A stretch of DNA of 64,000 nucleotides from F23-B02 sp963613665 (GTDB taxonomy: Bacteria > Bacillota > Clostridia > Oscillospirales > Oscillospiraceae). The DNA lies in NCBI GenBank assembly GCA_963613665.1, contig CAVEAL010000008.1:23571-87570 (forward strand). The letters run 5' to 3'. A model generated the notes under the pieces. That model did no database searches, was not told where the DNA came from, and was given only the letters and a program-made list of their open reading frames with translations. Positions 35,647 to 44,214 of this stretch are shown here, in pieces (within the stretch, counting starts at the first letter, position 1; every line of letters begins with the position of its first letter). Made by a program: the position numbers and the translations under genes.

Positions 35647-35901
35647 ATGAAAACCGTACAAATCCCCTATGATCTTTTTCTCGACCTCGCCATGTACCAT
35701 CTGCGGGGCGAGGATGATTACGAAGAAGAAATCCGTCATGGGTTGGAGCAGAAGCTCGATGCCATGCTGAACCGGCAGCTCTATTCCCGGTACAAAACGG
35801 CGCCGACCGAGGAAGAACGGGAGCAGGCGCGGCAGGAATATCTTGACCGGCGCGGCGTTCTGCAGAGCTATCGCTGGACTATTCCTCCGTGGGAACTGTG
35901 A
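35647..35901 (+). CDS. Small conserved-looking protein of the mobile element, unknown function
   Basis: This 84-residue charged protein (MKTVQIPYDLFLDLAMYHLRGEDDYEEEIRHGLEQKL...) starts behind GGAAAGGAG. It has no membrane segment or recognised domain and looks largely helical. Its position after the RepA-like gene suggests a role in element maintenance, but nothing proves it. Confidence 0.65.
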   Translation: MKTVQIPYDLFLDLAMYHLRGEDDYEEEIRHGLEQKLDAMLNRQLYSRYKTAPTEEEREQARQEYLDRRGVLQSYRWTIPPWEL

Positions 35902-36148
35902 CAGGAGCGTGCCACGCTCCTGTTGCTGGCAGACAAGGCAGAGCATTGGCTGCTGTCCCCTCGTGTCCCCCCGTCCCCATCGAAAAAACCAGATGGATGT
36001 GGGCAGAAGATTATGCGCAGCGGACGCCTGCAAATAAGCTGCTGCCCACGCCGGTTTTTAAGGTTTGTATAAACACTGCAAACCGCAAAACCGGCAGAGG
36101 CATCCGCAGATGCCGCATTCCCCCGCATCCCCCCTCGGGAGAGCCCAC

Positions 36149-36208
36149 GATACTTTGCAGCCGCAGAATGAAAGTATCATAGTGGGTTATTACACTTCCG
36201 CAGAAGTG
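36149..36208 (+). other. Predicted oriT of the MobV relaxase
   Basis: An inverted repeat GATACTTT / AAAGTATC (36149-36178) is followed by ATAGTGGGTTATTACACTTC and a hairpin CACTTC-CGCA-GAAGTG (36193-36208). This resembles the pMV158 oriT organisation, where nicking occurs in TAGTGTG/TTA; the equivalent site here is between 36186 and 36187. The remainder of the gap 35902-36263 shows no gene. Confidence 0.6.
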
Positions 36209-36263
36209 CTACCCCGAAAACCGCCCCGTCCTGTACAATCTGAAATCAGGAGGTAAACTGCCT

Positions 36264-37526
36264 ATGGCAAGAGGCGACGGTATTCACCGTACCAGCGCAA
36301 GAAACGCAAAAATGAAAGACACAGACATCGACAACGCGCAGGCGCACAACGAGCGCGAAAAATCGTCGTATGTCAATCAGGACATTGTTCCTGAACGGAC
36401 AAAATACAATGTCCACTTCAAAACACCAACCGCCGGGTACATGGAGATGTTTGAACAGATGCGCTCTGACGGCGTGATCTCAACACGCGGTCTGAAAGCG
36501 GATGCCGAGAAATTCGGAGAGCTGATCTTCGACGTCAACTCCGCGTACTTCTTCAACCACGGCGGCTATAAGTTTGCAAAACAATTTTACACCGATGCGT
36601 ACAAAGCTGCAATCAAAATTGTCGGTGGAGAACAGTACATCCTTTCGGCGGTCATGCACGCCGATGAGCGCAACCGTGCCATGTCCGACGCGCTGGGGCA
36701 GGACGTGTATCACTATCACCTTCATGTGGTCTATATCCCAGTCGTGGAGAAGCAAATTCTGTGGTCTAAACGCTGTAAGGATGAATCGCTTCGCGGCACG
36801 GTCAAGGAAACGATTCAACAGGTCAGCATGAGCAAGAAGTGGATTTCCAAGCCCGCGCTGGACGAAAACGGCGAGCCGATCTTGAGTACAAAGGGCAAGC
36901 CTGTTCTCAAAAAATCCTACAGCGTTTTGCAGGATGACTTCTTCCAGTATATGCGCGACGCCGGGTACGACGATGTAGAGCGCGGCGAACGCGGCAGCTC
37001 CGAAGAACATCTGACGGTCACGCAGTTCAAGGTGCAGCAGGAACAGGCGCGGCTGGCAGAACTCACGGAGCAGAATCACCAGCAGGAGCAGCAGGCAGTG
37101 GCGCTCGGTAAGCAGATCGAGAAAATCCAGAATCAGCAGGTTGATGTGGCAGCCATTGAAAAGATTGAAGCGAAGTCCATTCCCTTCTCTACCAAGGTTA
37201 TATTGGAGCGTTCTGAATACGAATCGCTGGCAACGGCAGCGAAGAAGTACGCTGCGTCAGAGAAAAAGGAATCCAAGTTGCAAAGGGCTCTGGATGCAGC
37301 GAACAGGCTGATTGCAAAGCTGAAAGCAGAAATTGCCAGTTTAAAGCAGGAGCTTTCCGAGTACAAATCCGTTCGCAGCAAGCTCCGCACGTCGGATCTG
37401 GAATGTGAAAACGCAGAGCTTCGCAGAAAAGTTCAACACTATGAGGACGTGATCCAGCGCAATAACCTCTGGCATTTCTTTCGTCCGCGCAGAGAAAAAG
37501 CAGTGATGCGGGACAATGCCCGCTGA
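36264..37526 (+). CDS. MobV (Pre/Mob) family relaxase
   Basis: This 420-residue relaxase nicks the origin of transfer for conjugative mobilization. The N-terminal HRTSARNAK region and the HADERNRAMSDALGQDVYHYHLHVVYIPV motif (metal-binding HxH) fit the Mob_Pre family. Residues ~255-400 are predicted coiled coil (QQEQARLAELTEQNHQQEQQ and later KLQRALDAANRLIAKLKAEI). It starts at ATG 36264 behind CAGGAGG, just downstream of the predicted oriT. Confidence 0.88.
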   Translation: MARGDGIHRTSARNAKMKDTDIDNAQAHNEREKSSYVNQDIVPERTKYNVHFKTPTAGYMEMFEQMRSDGVISTRGLKADAEKFGELIFDVNSAYFFNHGGYKFAKQFYTDAYKAAIKIVGGEQYILSAVMHADERNRAMSDALGQDVYHYHLHVVYIPVVEKQILWSKRCKDESLRGTVKETIQQVSMSKKWISKPALDENGEPILSTKGKPVLKKSYSVLQDDFFQYMRDAGYDDVERGERGSSEEHLTVTQFKVQQEQARLAELTEQNHQQEQQAVALGKQIEKIQNQQVDVAAIEKIEAKSIPFSTKVILERSEYESLATAAKKYAASEKKESKLQRALDAANRLIAKLKAEIASLKQELSEYKSVRSKLRTSDLECENAELRRKVQHYEDVIQRNNLWHFFRPRREKAVMRDNAR

Positions 37527-37563
37527 TGCCGTGTTGAGCCGAGAAAAACAAATTTTATCAAAT

Positions 37564-37604
37564 GGGAGCGTCCGGATTGAGCAGCGTATCGTCCGGGCGC
37601 TCCC
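37564..37604 (+). other. Hairpin downstream of the relaxase gene
   Basis: A 12-bp stem GGGAGCGTCCGG / CCGGGCGCTCCC with G-U pairs has no T-run. It may be a weak terminator or processing structure. Confidence 0.5.
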
Positions 37605-37698
37605 CGTTCAAAAATCACTCTGCTTTTGCAGGTGTAGAGCTGACAAAAAATCCTGAAAATGCGCCTGTTTTCACAGAACAGGCAGAAATGGAGGCAAT

Positions 37699-37989
37699 AT
37701 GAAAACCGGACTGACTAAACGGCAGAAAACGACCTGCATCTATTTTGACGAAGCCAGCAAAACCGTCGAAATTCAGACGCATAATACCGCGCTCAAGAAG
37801 CGGCTGACTCAGTACGCGGCGGCATATCCTGATTTGTGCAGGCAGACCGACGATGACGAACGGGGCGGGCTGACCTTTGAGATCGACCGCAGCCGATTTG
37901 CTGTCCGTCTGACCGCGCCGTATTCCGACGAGCGCCGACACGCGGCAAGTGAGCTTGCCAAGAGAAATGGATTGAAGGGGCAAGGATAA
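37699..37989 (+). CDS. Small hypothetical protein of the mobile element
   Basis: This 96-residue soluble protein starts MKTGLTKRQKTTCIYFDEASKTVEIQTHNTALKKRL.... It is charged, with no recognised domain, and begins behind GGAGGCAAT. A strong terminator follows directly, marking the end of the mobilization module and the edge of the AT-rich cargo. Confidence 0.65.
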   Translation: MKTGLTKRQKTTCIYFDEASKTVEIQTHNTALKKRLTQYAAAYPDLCRQTDDDERGGLTFEIDRSRFAVRLTAPYSDERRHAASELAKRNGLKGQG

Positions 37990-37990
37990 G

Positions 37991-38040
37991 GAAAAAGCCG
38001 CCCGCAGGAGTTTGAATGCTCCTGCGGGCGGCTTTTTCTT
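37991..38040 (+). terminator. Strong terminator between mobilization module and cargo
   Basis: A ~20-bp stem GAAAAAGCCGCCCGCAGGAG pairs with its complement and ends in TTTTTCTTTG. Confidence 0.93.
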
Positions 38041-38071
38041 TGTTTTATAGCCGTCAAAAAAACCAAAATGC

Positions 38072-38100
38072 TTGACCGATTTCGCTTAAACGAATATAAT
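38072..38100 (+). promoter_or_regulatory. Promoter of the defence cargo with near-palindromic spacer motif
   Basis: TTGACC, a 17-nt spacer and TATAAT are present. The spacer holds TTCGCTTAAACGAA (38081-38094), an imperfect palindrome. A related CTTAAACGAAT-like string also sits in the promoter at 32342. Confidence 0.75.
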
Positions 38101-38145
38101 AAAAATGGTGTAGTATAGCACATATGCAGATATGAGGTGCAGTCT

Positions 38146-38337
38146 TTGAACGGATACATCACAGCTCAGGAAGCTGCTAAAAAATGGGGCGCAACATCGC
38201 GCCAAGTGCAAATTTTGTGCAAAGAAAACCGTGTCCCCGGCGCTTCACGGATGAGTCGCATTTGGATTATTCCCGAAGATGCCGAAAAGCCTACTAACGA
38301 TAAGAGAAAGGTTGGAAGCACAAATGACCAATATTGA
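38146..38337 (+). CDS. Small helix-turn-helix DNA-binding protein of the defence cargo
   Basis: This ~63-residue protein, MNGYITAQEAAKKWGATSRQVQILCKENRVPGASRMSRIWIIPEDAEKP, is a MerR/excisionase-type helix-turn-helix. The TTG at 38146 is preferred, as GAGGTG lies seven nt upstream; a GTG at 38137 would fall in that site. Its 3' end overlaps the restriction-methylase gene by 14 nt. It may act as a control protein for the cassette. Confidence 0.75.
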   Translation: MNGYITAQEAAKKWGATSRQVQILCKENRVPGASRMSRIWIIPEDAEKPTNDKRKVGSTNDQY

Positions 38338-41320
38338 AAAGCTCAGTGATCTTGCTAATCGTTTCCAAGCGAATCTGGCTTACTACAAAGATGCTAAAAA
38401 CAATTATAATGAACACTCTTGCCGGATTGAGTATATTGATCCACTTTTGAAAATTCTCGGCTGGGATGTAGCGAATGAAAAAGGGCTTGCCCCGCAATAT
38501 AGAGAGGTAATTGCCGAAAACTATTCAACTCCTACGGATCGTCCAGATTATACGATGACATTAAGAGGCGTGGCTAAGTTTTTTGTTGAAGCAAAGAAGC
38601 CCGCAGCTGATATTACAAGAGTAACCGCTCCTGCTTTTCAAACAAGAAAATATGGTTGGAATGCCAATCATAGAATTGCCGTTCTAACGAACTTTGAATA
38701 TTTGGCGGTATATGACACTTGCTATATTCCAAAAGAGGAAGATGGGTGCGCTGTAGCTCGCTATCGAATTTTTCATTTTACCGAATATGTAAGCAGATAT
38801 GATGAGATTATAGCCCTCATTTCCAGAGATGTTGTTTATTCTGGTGAATTTGACAAATATTTAGATGATAATTTCCCTGCGAGCGGCGGTGAGAAGCAGC
38901 AGGTCGATACGCTGTTTTTAAAACAAATCAACGAATGGAGAGTATCTCTGAGCAACGAACTTTATAGACAAGGTGGACGGTATCAGTCCCTTGAGGTTCT
39001 TAATGATGTTGTTCAGGAGTTTATCAACCAGATTGTGTTCCTTCGTATTTGCGAGGATAAGAATCTTCCGTTGTACCATAAACTCCAAGATACAGTTTCT
39101 GCTCCAGATCAGCTTCAAGCAAAGCTGGAAGAACTGTTCCGTTCTGCGGATCACCGTTACAACTCTGGCATGTTTTCCGGAGAAGATATTGTCTTTGATC
39201 TGTCCAGCACAGTAATCTCTGAAATGATAAAAGGGCTCTATTATCCGCAGAGCCCCTATTTGTTTAATATTATCGAGCCAAATCTTCTTGGAAAGATTTA
39301 CGAAATGTTTCTTACCGAGCAGTTAGTTATTTTACCTGACAGTACAATTGGGCTCGGCAAGAAAAAGGACTGTGTTAACAGATCAGTAGTCACGACGCCA
39401 ACTGAAATCGTTAAATATATGGTTGAGAAGACGCTAAGCAGGGCGTGTGATGGAAAAACTCCAGCAGAGATTTTGAATATCCATATTGCAGATATTGCAT
39501 GTGGATCGGGAATTTTTCTCGAAGAAGCATTCTCATATCTACAAGACTATTGTGTTCAGCAGTATCTCCTCGCTGGTGAGCAGGAACACCTGATTGAAAT
39601 AGGAAATGGCTTATACAAACTACCGCTCGATGAAAAGAAACGAATTCTTTGTTCTTGTATTTATGGCATTGATATTGATATTCATGCTGTAGAAGTGGCA
39701 AAATTCTCGCTTTTAATTAAGCTAATAGAAAATGAGACTGCCCCTTCTGTTGCAGATGAAACGCCTATATTGCCTGATCTAAGCCATAATATTCTTTTCG
39801 GAAATTCGCTCGTCAGTTCCGAAGAACTTTTAGGCATACAGGTATCAGATACAGAAATGATTGATTTGGCTCCGTTTGACTGGAACTCGATCAATAACGG
39901 CAGTCCTTTTAGTGTAATCATCGGGAATCCGCCCTATGTTAATACAGAAGGGATGCATGCTTTATTGCCTCCCCCGGAAGTTGAAATATACAAGAAGAAG
40001 TATAAGACTTCTCATAAGCAATTTGACAAGTATTTCATCTTCATTGAGCAAGCTGTGCGAAAGACTGAGAAGAATGGCTATATTTGTTATATTGTTCCAA
40101 ATAAGTTCTTCAAAATTGGAGCCGGTGAAAAGCTGAGAACTCTGATTTCGAGGGAGCAAATGCTTGTAAGCCTCGACGATTTTGGCGATGCTCAGCTTTT
40201 TGAAGACAAAACAATCTATAGCTCAATTCTACTTCTTCAAAAAGCAAAGCAAAATACGTTCGTTTATTCAAGCATAGATTCAGCAAATAGGCTCTGGGGC
40301 GGAGAAGAAGTAAGCAGAATTGAATTGAGCTCATTTATTCTGAATAAGCTCCCGTGGCGGTTGACAACAGATATGGACTTCTTAGAGATGCTCCAGCGGT
40401 TAGATCAAGTTTCGGTTCCGCTCACAAAACATGCTGAAATCTTTAATGGTATTCAGACAAGCGCTGAGCGTCCTACCCCGATATATTGGTTTTCCTCGGA
40501 TGACATCGTTGCTGAATATCAGGATACAGTTGAAATTCGCAGAGATGGTCACAATTACACGATTGAGAAGGCTTTGCTGCGTCAATATTTTAAGCCCACA
40601 CGCCAAGATGAACGCGGTTTGAACTCTTACAGTATTTTACAGACGGATAAGAGAATAATCTTTCCTTATGATGCTGCTGGGCATCTTATTCCAATCGATG
40701 AGATGAAGTCATCTTATCCTGGAACATATGCTTATCTTGAGGCACATTATGACCGATTAGTTCCGAAGAGTGTGTCCCAATTCGGTGTTCGTGATGTTCC
40801 CAATGCAACGGCAGATACGTGGTATCAATACGGAAGAACTCAAGCGCTAACTGCGTTCATTAACACGCCGAAATTGATTGTTGGTGTATTAAGCAAGGAT
40901 CCCATGTATGTTCTTGATAAGGACGATATCTTAATCGCTTCCGGTGGCACTGCAGGATACTGCGCTGTCAGTAAAAAGGCCGATAGCCCCTATGCGCTAG
41001 AGTATATTCAGGCGTGGCTGTCTAATCCAATTACTGAAAGAATTCTTGAGATTGTTGGCAGCGATTTTGAAGGCGGATTCATTGCACGAGGGACATTCGT
41101 ACTTTCAACGCTCCCGTTTGTCGAACTTGATTTTGAAGATGCCGTGCAAAAGGGAATTTATGATCGCGTTGTTGAAGCTAGCAGAGAGATTTATGATATA
41201 AACGCTACTTTATCGAGCCAGCCGGCAAAGCGTATTTCAACATTGCTCCAAACCAGAAAAAGCGCATTGATTAAAGAAATTGAAGACCTGATAGAAAAAG
41301 TATATCATTTGGATTTTTAG
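38324..41320 (+). CDS. Fused restriction endonuclease-adenine methyltransferase (type IIG/Eco57I-like)
   Basis: In this 998-residue protein the N-terminal domain has a PD-(D/E)xK nuclease motif: PD75 in RPDYTM and E89-A-K91 in FFVEAKKP. An N6-adenine methylase domain follows, with motif I DIACGSGIF (~389) and motif IV GNPPYVN (~534). The last ~350 residues should hold the target-recognition domain. This single-chain cut-and-methylate layout is type IIG. The start ATG 38324 is chosen because the upstream frame overlaps the HTH gene. Codon use is AT-rich compared with the backbone, indicating separate ancestry. Confidence 0.82.
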   Translation: MTNIEKLSDLANRFQANLAYYKDAKNNYNEHSCRIEYIDPLLKILGWDVANEKGLAPQYREVIAENYSTPTDRPDYTMTLRGVAKFFVEAKKPAADITRVTAPAFQTRKYGWNANHRIAVLTNFEYLAVYDTCYIPKEEDGCAVARYRIFHFTEYVSRYDEIIALISRDVVYSGEFDKYLDDNFPASGGEKQQVDTLFLKQINEWRVSLSNELYRQGGRYQSLEVLNDVVQEFINQIVFLRICEDKNLPLYHKLQDTVSAPDQLQAKLEELFRSADHRYNSGMFSGEDIVFDLSSTVISEMIKGLYYPQSPYLFNIIEPNLLGKIYEMFLTEQLVILPDSTIGLGKKKDCVNRSVVTTPTEIVKYMVEKTLSRACDGKTPAEILNIHIADIACGSGIFLEEAFSYLQDYCVQQYLLAGEQEHLIEIGNGLYKLPLDEKKRILCSCIYGIDIDIHAVEVAKFSLLIKLIENETAPSVADETPILPDLSHNILFGNSLVSSEELLGIQVSDTEMIDLAPFDWNSINNGSPFSVIIGNPPYVNTEGMHALLPPPEVEIYKKKYKTSHKQFDKYFIFIEQAVRKTEKNGYICYIVPNKFFKIGAGEKLRTLISREQMLVSLDDFGDAQLFEDKTIYSSILLLQKAKQNTFVYSSIDSANRLWGGEEVSRIELSSFILNKLPWRLTTDMDFLEMLQRLDQVSVPLTKHAEIFNGIQTSAERPTPIYWFSSDDIVAEYQDTVEIRRDGHNYTIEKALLRQYFKPTRQDERGLNSYSILQTDKRIIFPYDAAGHLIPIDEMKSSYPGTYAYLEAHYDRLVPKSVSQFGVRDVPNATADTWYQYGRTQALTAFINTPKLIVGVLSKDPMYVLDKDDILIASGGTAGYCAVSKKADSPYALEYIQAWLSNPITERILEIVGSDFEGGFIARGTFVLSTLPFVELDFEDAVQKGIYDRVVEASREIYDINATLSSQPAKRISTLLQTRKSALIKEIEDLIEKVYHLDF

Positions 41321-41332
41321 TGAGGTATTCCC

Positions 41333-42961
41333 ATGAAGCTCAAGAAGGACAGTTCCGAACAGAAGTTACGAGGGGCATATTACACACCATTACAGCTTGC
41401 AAACGCTATGGTGGAGCTATGCATCTCTCAAAATATCCATACCATTCTTGAGCCGAGCTGTGGTGACGGTGTTTTCCTTGATAGTCTTAAGCAGCTATCG
41501 CTTATTGAGAAAATGAACTCTGTTGATGCAGTTGAAATTGAGTCAGATGAAGCAAGAAAAGTACAAAACAATTACCTCGATTATCAAAATGTTCATGTTC
41601 TAAACGAGGATTTTTTTGAGTTCTACTCTCGGATGGTTAGTACCCAAAAGCAGTATGATCTGATTTTGGGGAATCCTCCTTATATCCGCTATCAATATCT
41701 TACTGAAACACAAAGAGAACTTCAATCCAATATTCTTACCTCGCATGGGATGAAAGCGAACAAACTTATCAATGCGTGGGTAGCTTTCTTGGTAGCCTGT
41801 GTTCAGTTGTTGTCTGAAAATGGAAGAATCGCATTTGTTATTCCAGCCGAAATTTTACAGGTAGCATATGCCGAAGATTTGCGTCTGTTCCTTTCTGAAC
41901 ATCTTGCAAAAATCACATTAATCACGTTTGAGCAACTCGTATTTCCCGATATTGAACAAGAAGTCGTAATTTTTATTGGAGAAAAAGGCTCAGTGGAAAA
42001 AGGTATTCGCATTATTGAGATGAATGACCTCTCTGACATTGAAAAACTCGATCTTCAGCAGAACGGATTTCAAAAGATGCAGCACGTGAAAGAAAAGTGG
42101 ACACGATATTTCACAACTGCCAAAGAGATGGAACTGATTCAATCGATTCGTACAGATAAGAGATTTGCGAAATTCGCCGATTATGGACTTATAAATATAG
42201 GTATTACTACCGGGAATAATGGTTATTTTTCTATTTCTGAAAAGACCTGTGATGAATATGATTTAGGAAATGTAACGCTTCCACTTATCGGAAGAAGTTC
42301 GCATGCTCATGGAATCTTCTTTACAAATGAAGATTGGGAAAAGAACAAGGCATCAGGTAAAAGGGCCAGACTAGTAAACTTTCCTGATACACCAATAGAA
42401 AACTATCCAGAGCGGCATAAAGCGTACATCGCATCGGGTGAAGAGGCTGGTGAAAATAAAGGCTATAAATGCTCAATCAGGGATCGCTGGTATATCGTTC
42501 CCTCCATATGGATTCCGGATGCTTTTTTCCTCCGCAGAAACAACTTATATCCCAAATTTGTCCTGAATCGCTGCAATGCTGTATCTACAGATACAATGCA
42601 TCGGATGAAGTTCAATCCTAACGTGCAACCGGAAAATATTTTACTTTCGTACTATAATAGTATTTCTTTTGCTTTTACAGAAATATGTGGCCGGAGCTAT
42701 GGCGGTGGAGTCTTAGAAATACTGCCCAGCGAAATGGGAAACATCATGTTGCCACAGATTGATAAGATTGATCCACAGCGACGCGAGTTCTTGCTGTCGC
42801 AAATTGATGCCATTGTTCGAAAAAGTGAAGACATTGAATTAGCACTGGATATTGTGGATAAGGAAATATTAATCAATATGCTCGGTATAGATCCGGAATG
42901 GTGTGCTTCTTTCCGCAAAATATGGAAAAAGTTGAGAAGAAGGAGGCTCGCCAGAGGGTAA
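41333..42961 (+). CDS. N6-adenine DNA methyltransferase (M.TaqI/Eco57I-like)
   Basis: This 542-residue protein has LRGAYYTPLQLANAMVELC, motif I ILEPSCGDGVFLD (~37) and motif IV LILGNPPYIRYQY (~113), then a C-terminal recognition domain. It has no nuclease motif. It starts 12 nt after the fused restriction enzyme, so it may supply additional or second-strand protection for the same site. It could instead be an independent modification component of a larger defence system. Confidence 0.85.
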   Translation: MKLKKDSSEQKLRGAYYTPLQLANAMVELCISQNIHTILEPSCGDGVFLDSLKQLSLIEKMNSVDAVEIESDEARKVQNNYLDYQNVHVLNEDFFEFYSRMVSTQKQYDLILGNPPYIRYQYLTETQRELQSNILTSHGMKANKLINAWVAFLVACVQLLSENGRIAFVIPAEILQVAYAEDLRLFLSEHLAKITLITFEQLVFPDIEQEVVIFIGEKGSVEKGIRIIEMNDLSDIEKLDLQQNGFQKMQHVKEKWTRYFTTAKEMELIQSIRTDKRFAKFADYGLINIGITTGNNGYFSISEKTCDEYDLGNVTLPLIGRSSHAHGIFFTNEDWEKNKASGKRARLVNFPDTPIENYPERHKAYIASGEEAGENKGYKCSIRDRWYIVPSIWIPDAFFLRRNNLYPKFVLNRCNAVSTDTMHRMKFNPNVQPENILLSYYNSISFAFTEICGRSYGGGVLEILPSEMGNIMLPQIDKIDPQRREFLLSQIDAIVRKSEDIELALDIVDKEILINMLGIDPEWCASFRKIWKKLRRRRLARG

Positions 42962-43000
42962 GCATATATAGCGGTTTTATGTTATTTTAGAGGTGAGCAA

Positions 43001-44200
43001 ATGGGAAGTCGCGGACGTGATGCTGTCAGTACAATTAAGGGTTACTACTATCAGTTTGATCACTATATCCTTCAACTTCTTAGTCTTCAAAATGATAGTG
43101 ACTCAGTGCGAATTGAAGGAATTGAAGATGTTGATATAATTTTGAAAGATACAATAAATGCTGTACAGTGTAAGTACTACGACGAAACATCATGTTCCCC
43201 CTCCGTAATAGGCAAAGCCGTTCGTCCTATGTTAAGACACTTTGCTGAAAATAAAGGCTACATGTATAAATATAGTTTATACGGACACTACAAATCGGGT
43301 CAGGATTCAATTGTGCTGCCTTTAACAGTTGAATATGTCAAGGGAAAATTTCTTACTTATACTGAGCAAGGCATTAAGCATAAACTTCATGTTGAGCTGA
43401 ACTTAAACGACGCGGATCTAGAGACCTTTATAAGCCGTTTGGAGCTACAATTGTGTTCAGACTCATACGAAGGACAAATTGAAAGAATAATTTGTTGCTT
43501 GCAAAGCGAAATCCACTGCTCTGAGTATGATGCTCGGTATTTCTTTTACAATAACGCTGTTTCTTTTGTAAAGAGTATCGTTGTCAATAAAACCCCATCG
43601 GCAAGAACAATTACTAAGAAGCGCTTTATTGAGGCAATAAGTAAAAAGAAGCCGTTATTCGACAAATGGTATATTGAGTTTGTTGGCTTTGAAAAATACT
43701 ACAAAGATGCAAGGAAAGAATTCTTCACTCAAACAAACATTTCGCCTAAGCATCGTTTCTTTCTTCTTGATTGCGACACAAATATAAATGATTCTGATTT
43801 ATCTGCCATCATAATAAAGATTAGCGAAAAATGGAGCAAATTATCTCAACGAGAAAAAAGCCCATATTGCCCATATATCTATCTTCATGGGATAACATCT
43901 GCACGCCTAGCAAGCGTAAAAAGAATACTACTTGAAAACGAGTTTCATATTTGGGATGGATATGAATTTAAAGATGCAGATTTTTCTCCAATCTCATTGG
44001 CTCGAGGGATAAATTATCATATTGGAATCAGAGCAAAAATTGTAAACAAGATTGACCAAATAAACCTCACTTTTAATGAGTGTCATGGGCAAAAGGAAAT
44101 ATTTCAGTTTTACTTAAATACTCGGTTTTATAATCGTACATCGGCGTTAGGAAAAGATATTCAAATTCAAAATACTATTGATGTACTGAAAATAGTATGA
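43001..44200 (+). CDS. DUF4297-like (Cap4-type) nuclease
   Basis: This 399-residue protein starts MGSRGRDAVSTIKGYYYQFDHYILQLL. The segment VRIEGIEDVDIILKDTINAVQCKYY has the arrangement E39/E42, D43/D45, Q56-x-K58, a PD-(D/E)xK-type core as in DUF4297/Cap4 nucleases. The rest has no recognised domain. A HerA-type ATPase gene follows after 14 nt; DUF4297-HerA pairs are known anti-phage systems in which HerA assembles with the nuclease. The family call rests on motif layout and neighbour. Confidence 0.65.
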   Translation: MGSRGRDAVSTIKGYYYQFDHYILQLLSLQNDSDSVRIEGIEDVDIILKDTINAVQCKYYDETSCSPSVIGKAVRPMLRHFAENKGYMYKYSLYGHYKSGQDSIVLPLTVEYVKGKFLTYTEQGIKHKLHVELNLNDADLETFISRLELQLCSDSYEGQIERIICCLQSEIHCSEYDARYFFYNNAVSFVKSIVVNKTPSARTITKKRFIEAISKKKPLFDKWYIEFVGFEKYYKDARKEFFTQTNISPKHRFFLLDCDTNINDSDLSAIIIKISEKWSKLSQREKSPYCPYIYLHGITSARLASVKRILLENEFHIWDGYEFKDADFSPISLARGINYHIGIRAKIVNKIDQINLTFNECHGQKEIFQFYLNTRFYNRTSALGKDIQIQNTIDVLKIV

Positions 44201-44214
44201 TAAGGAGTTAGTAT

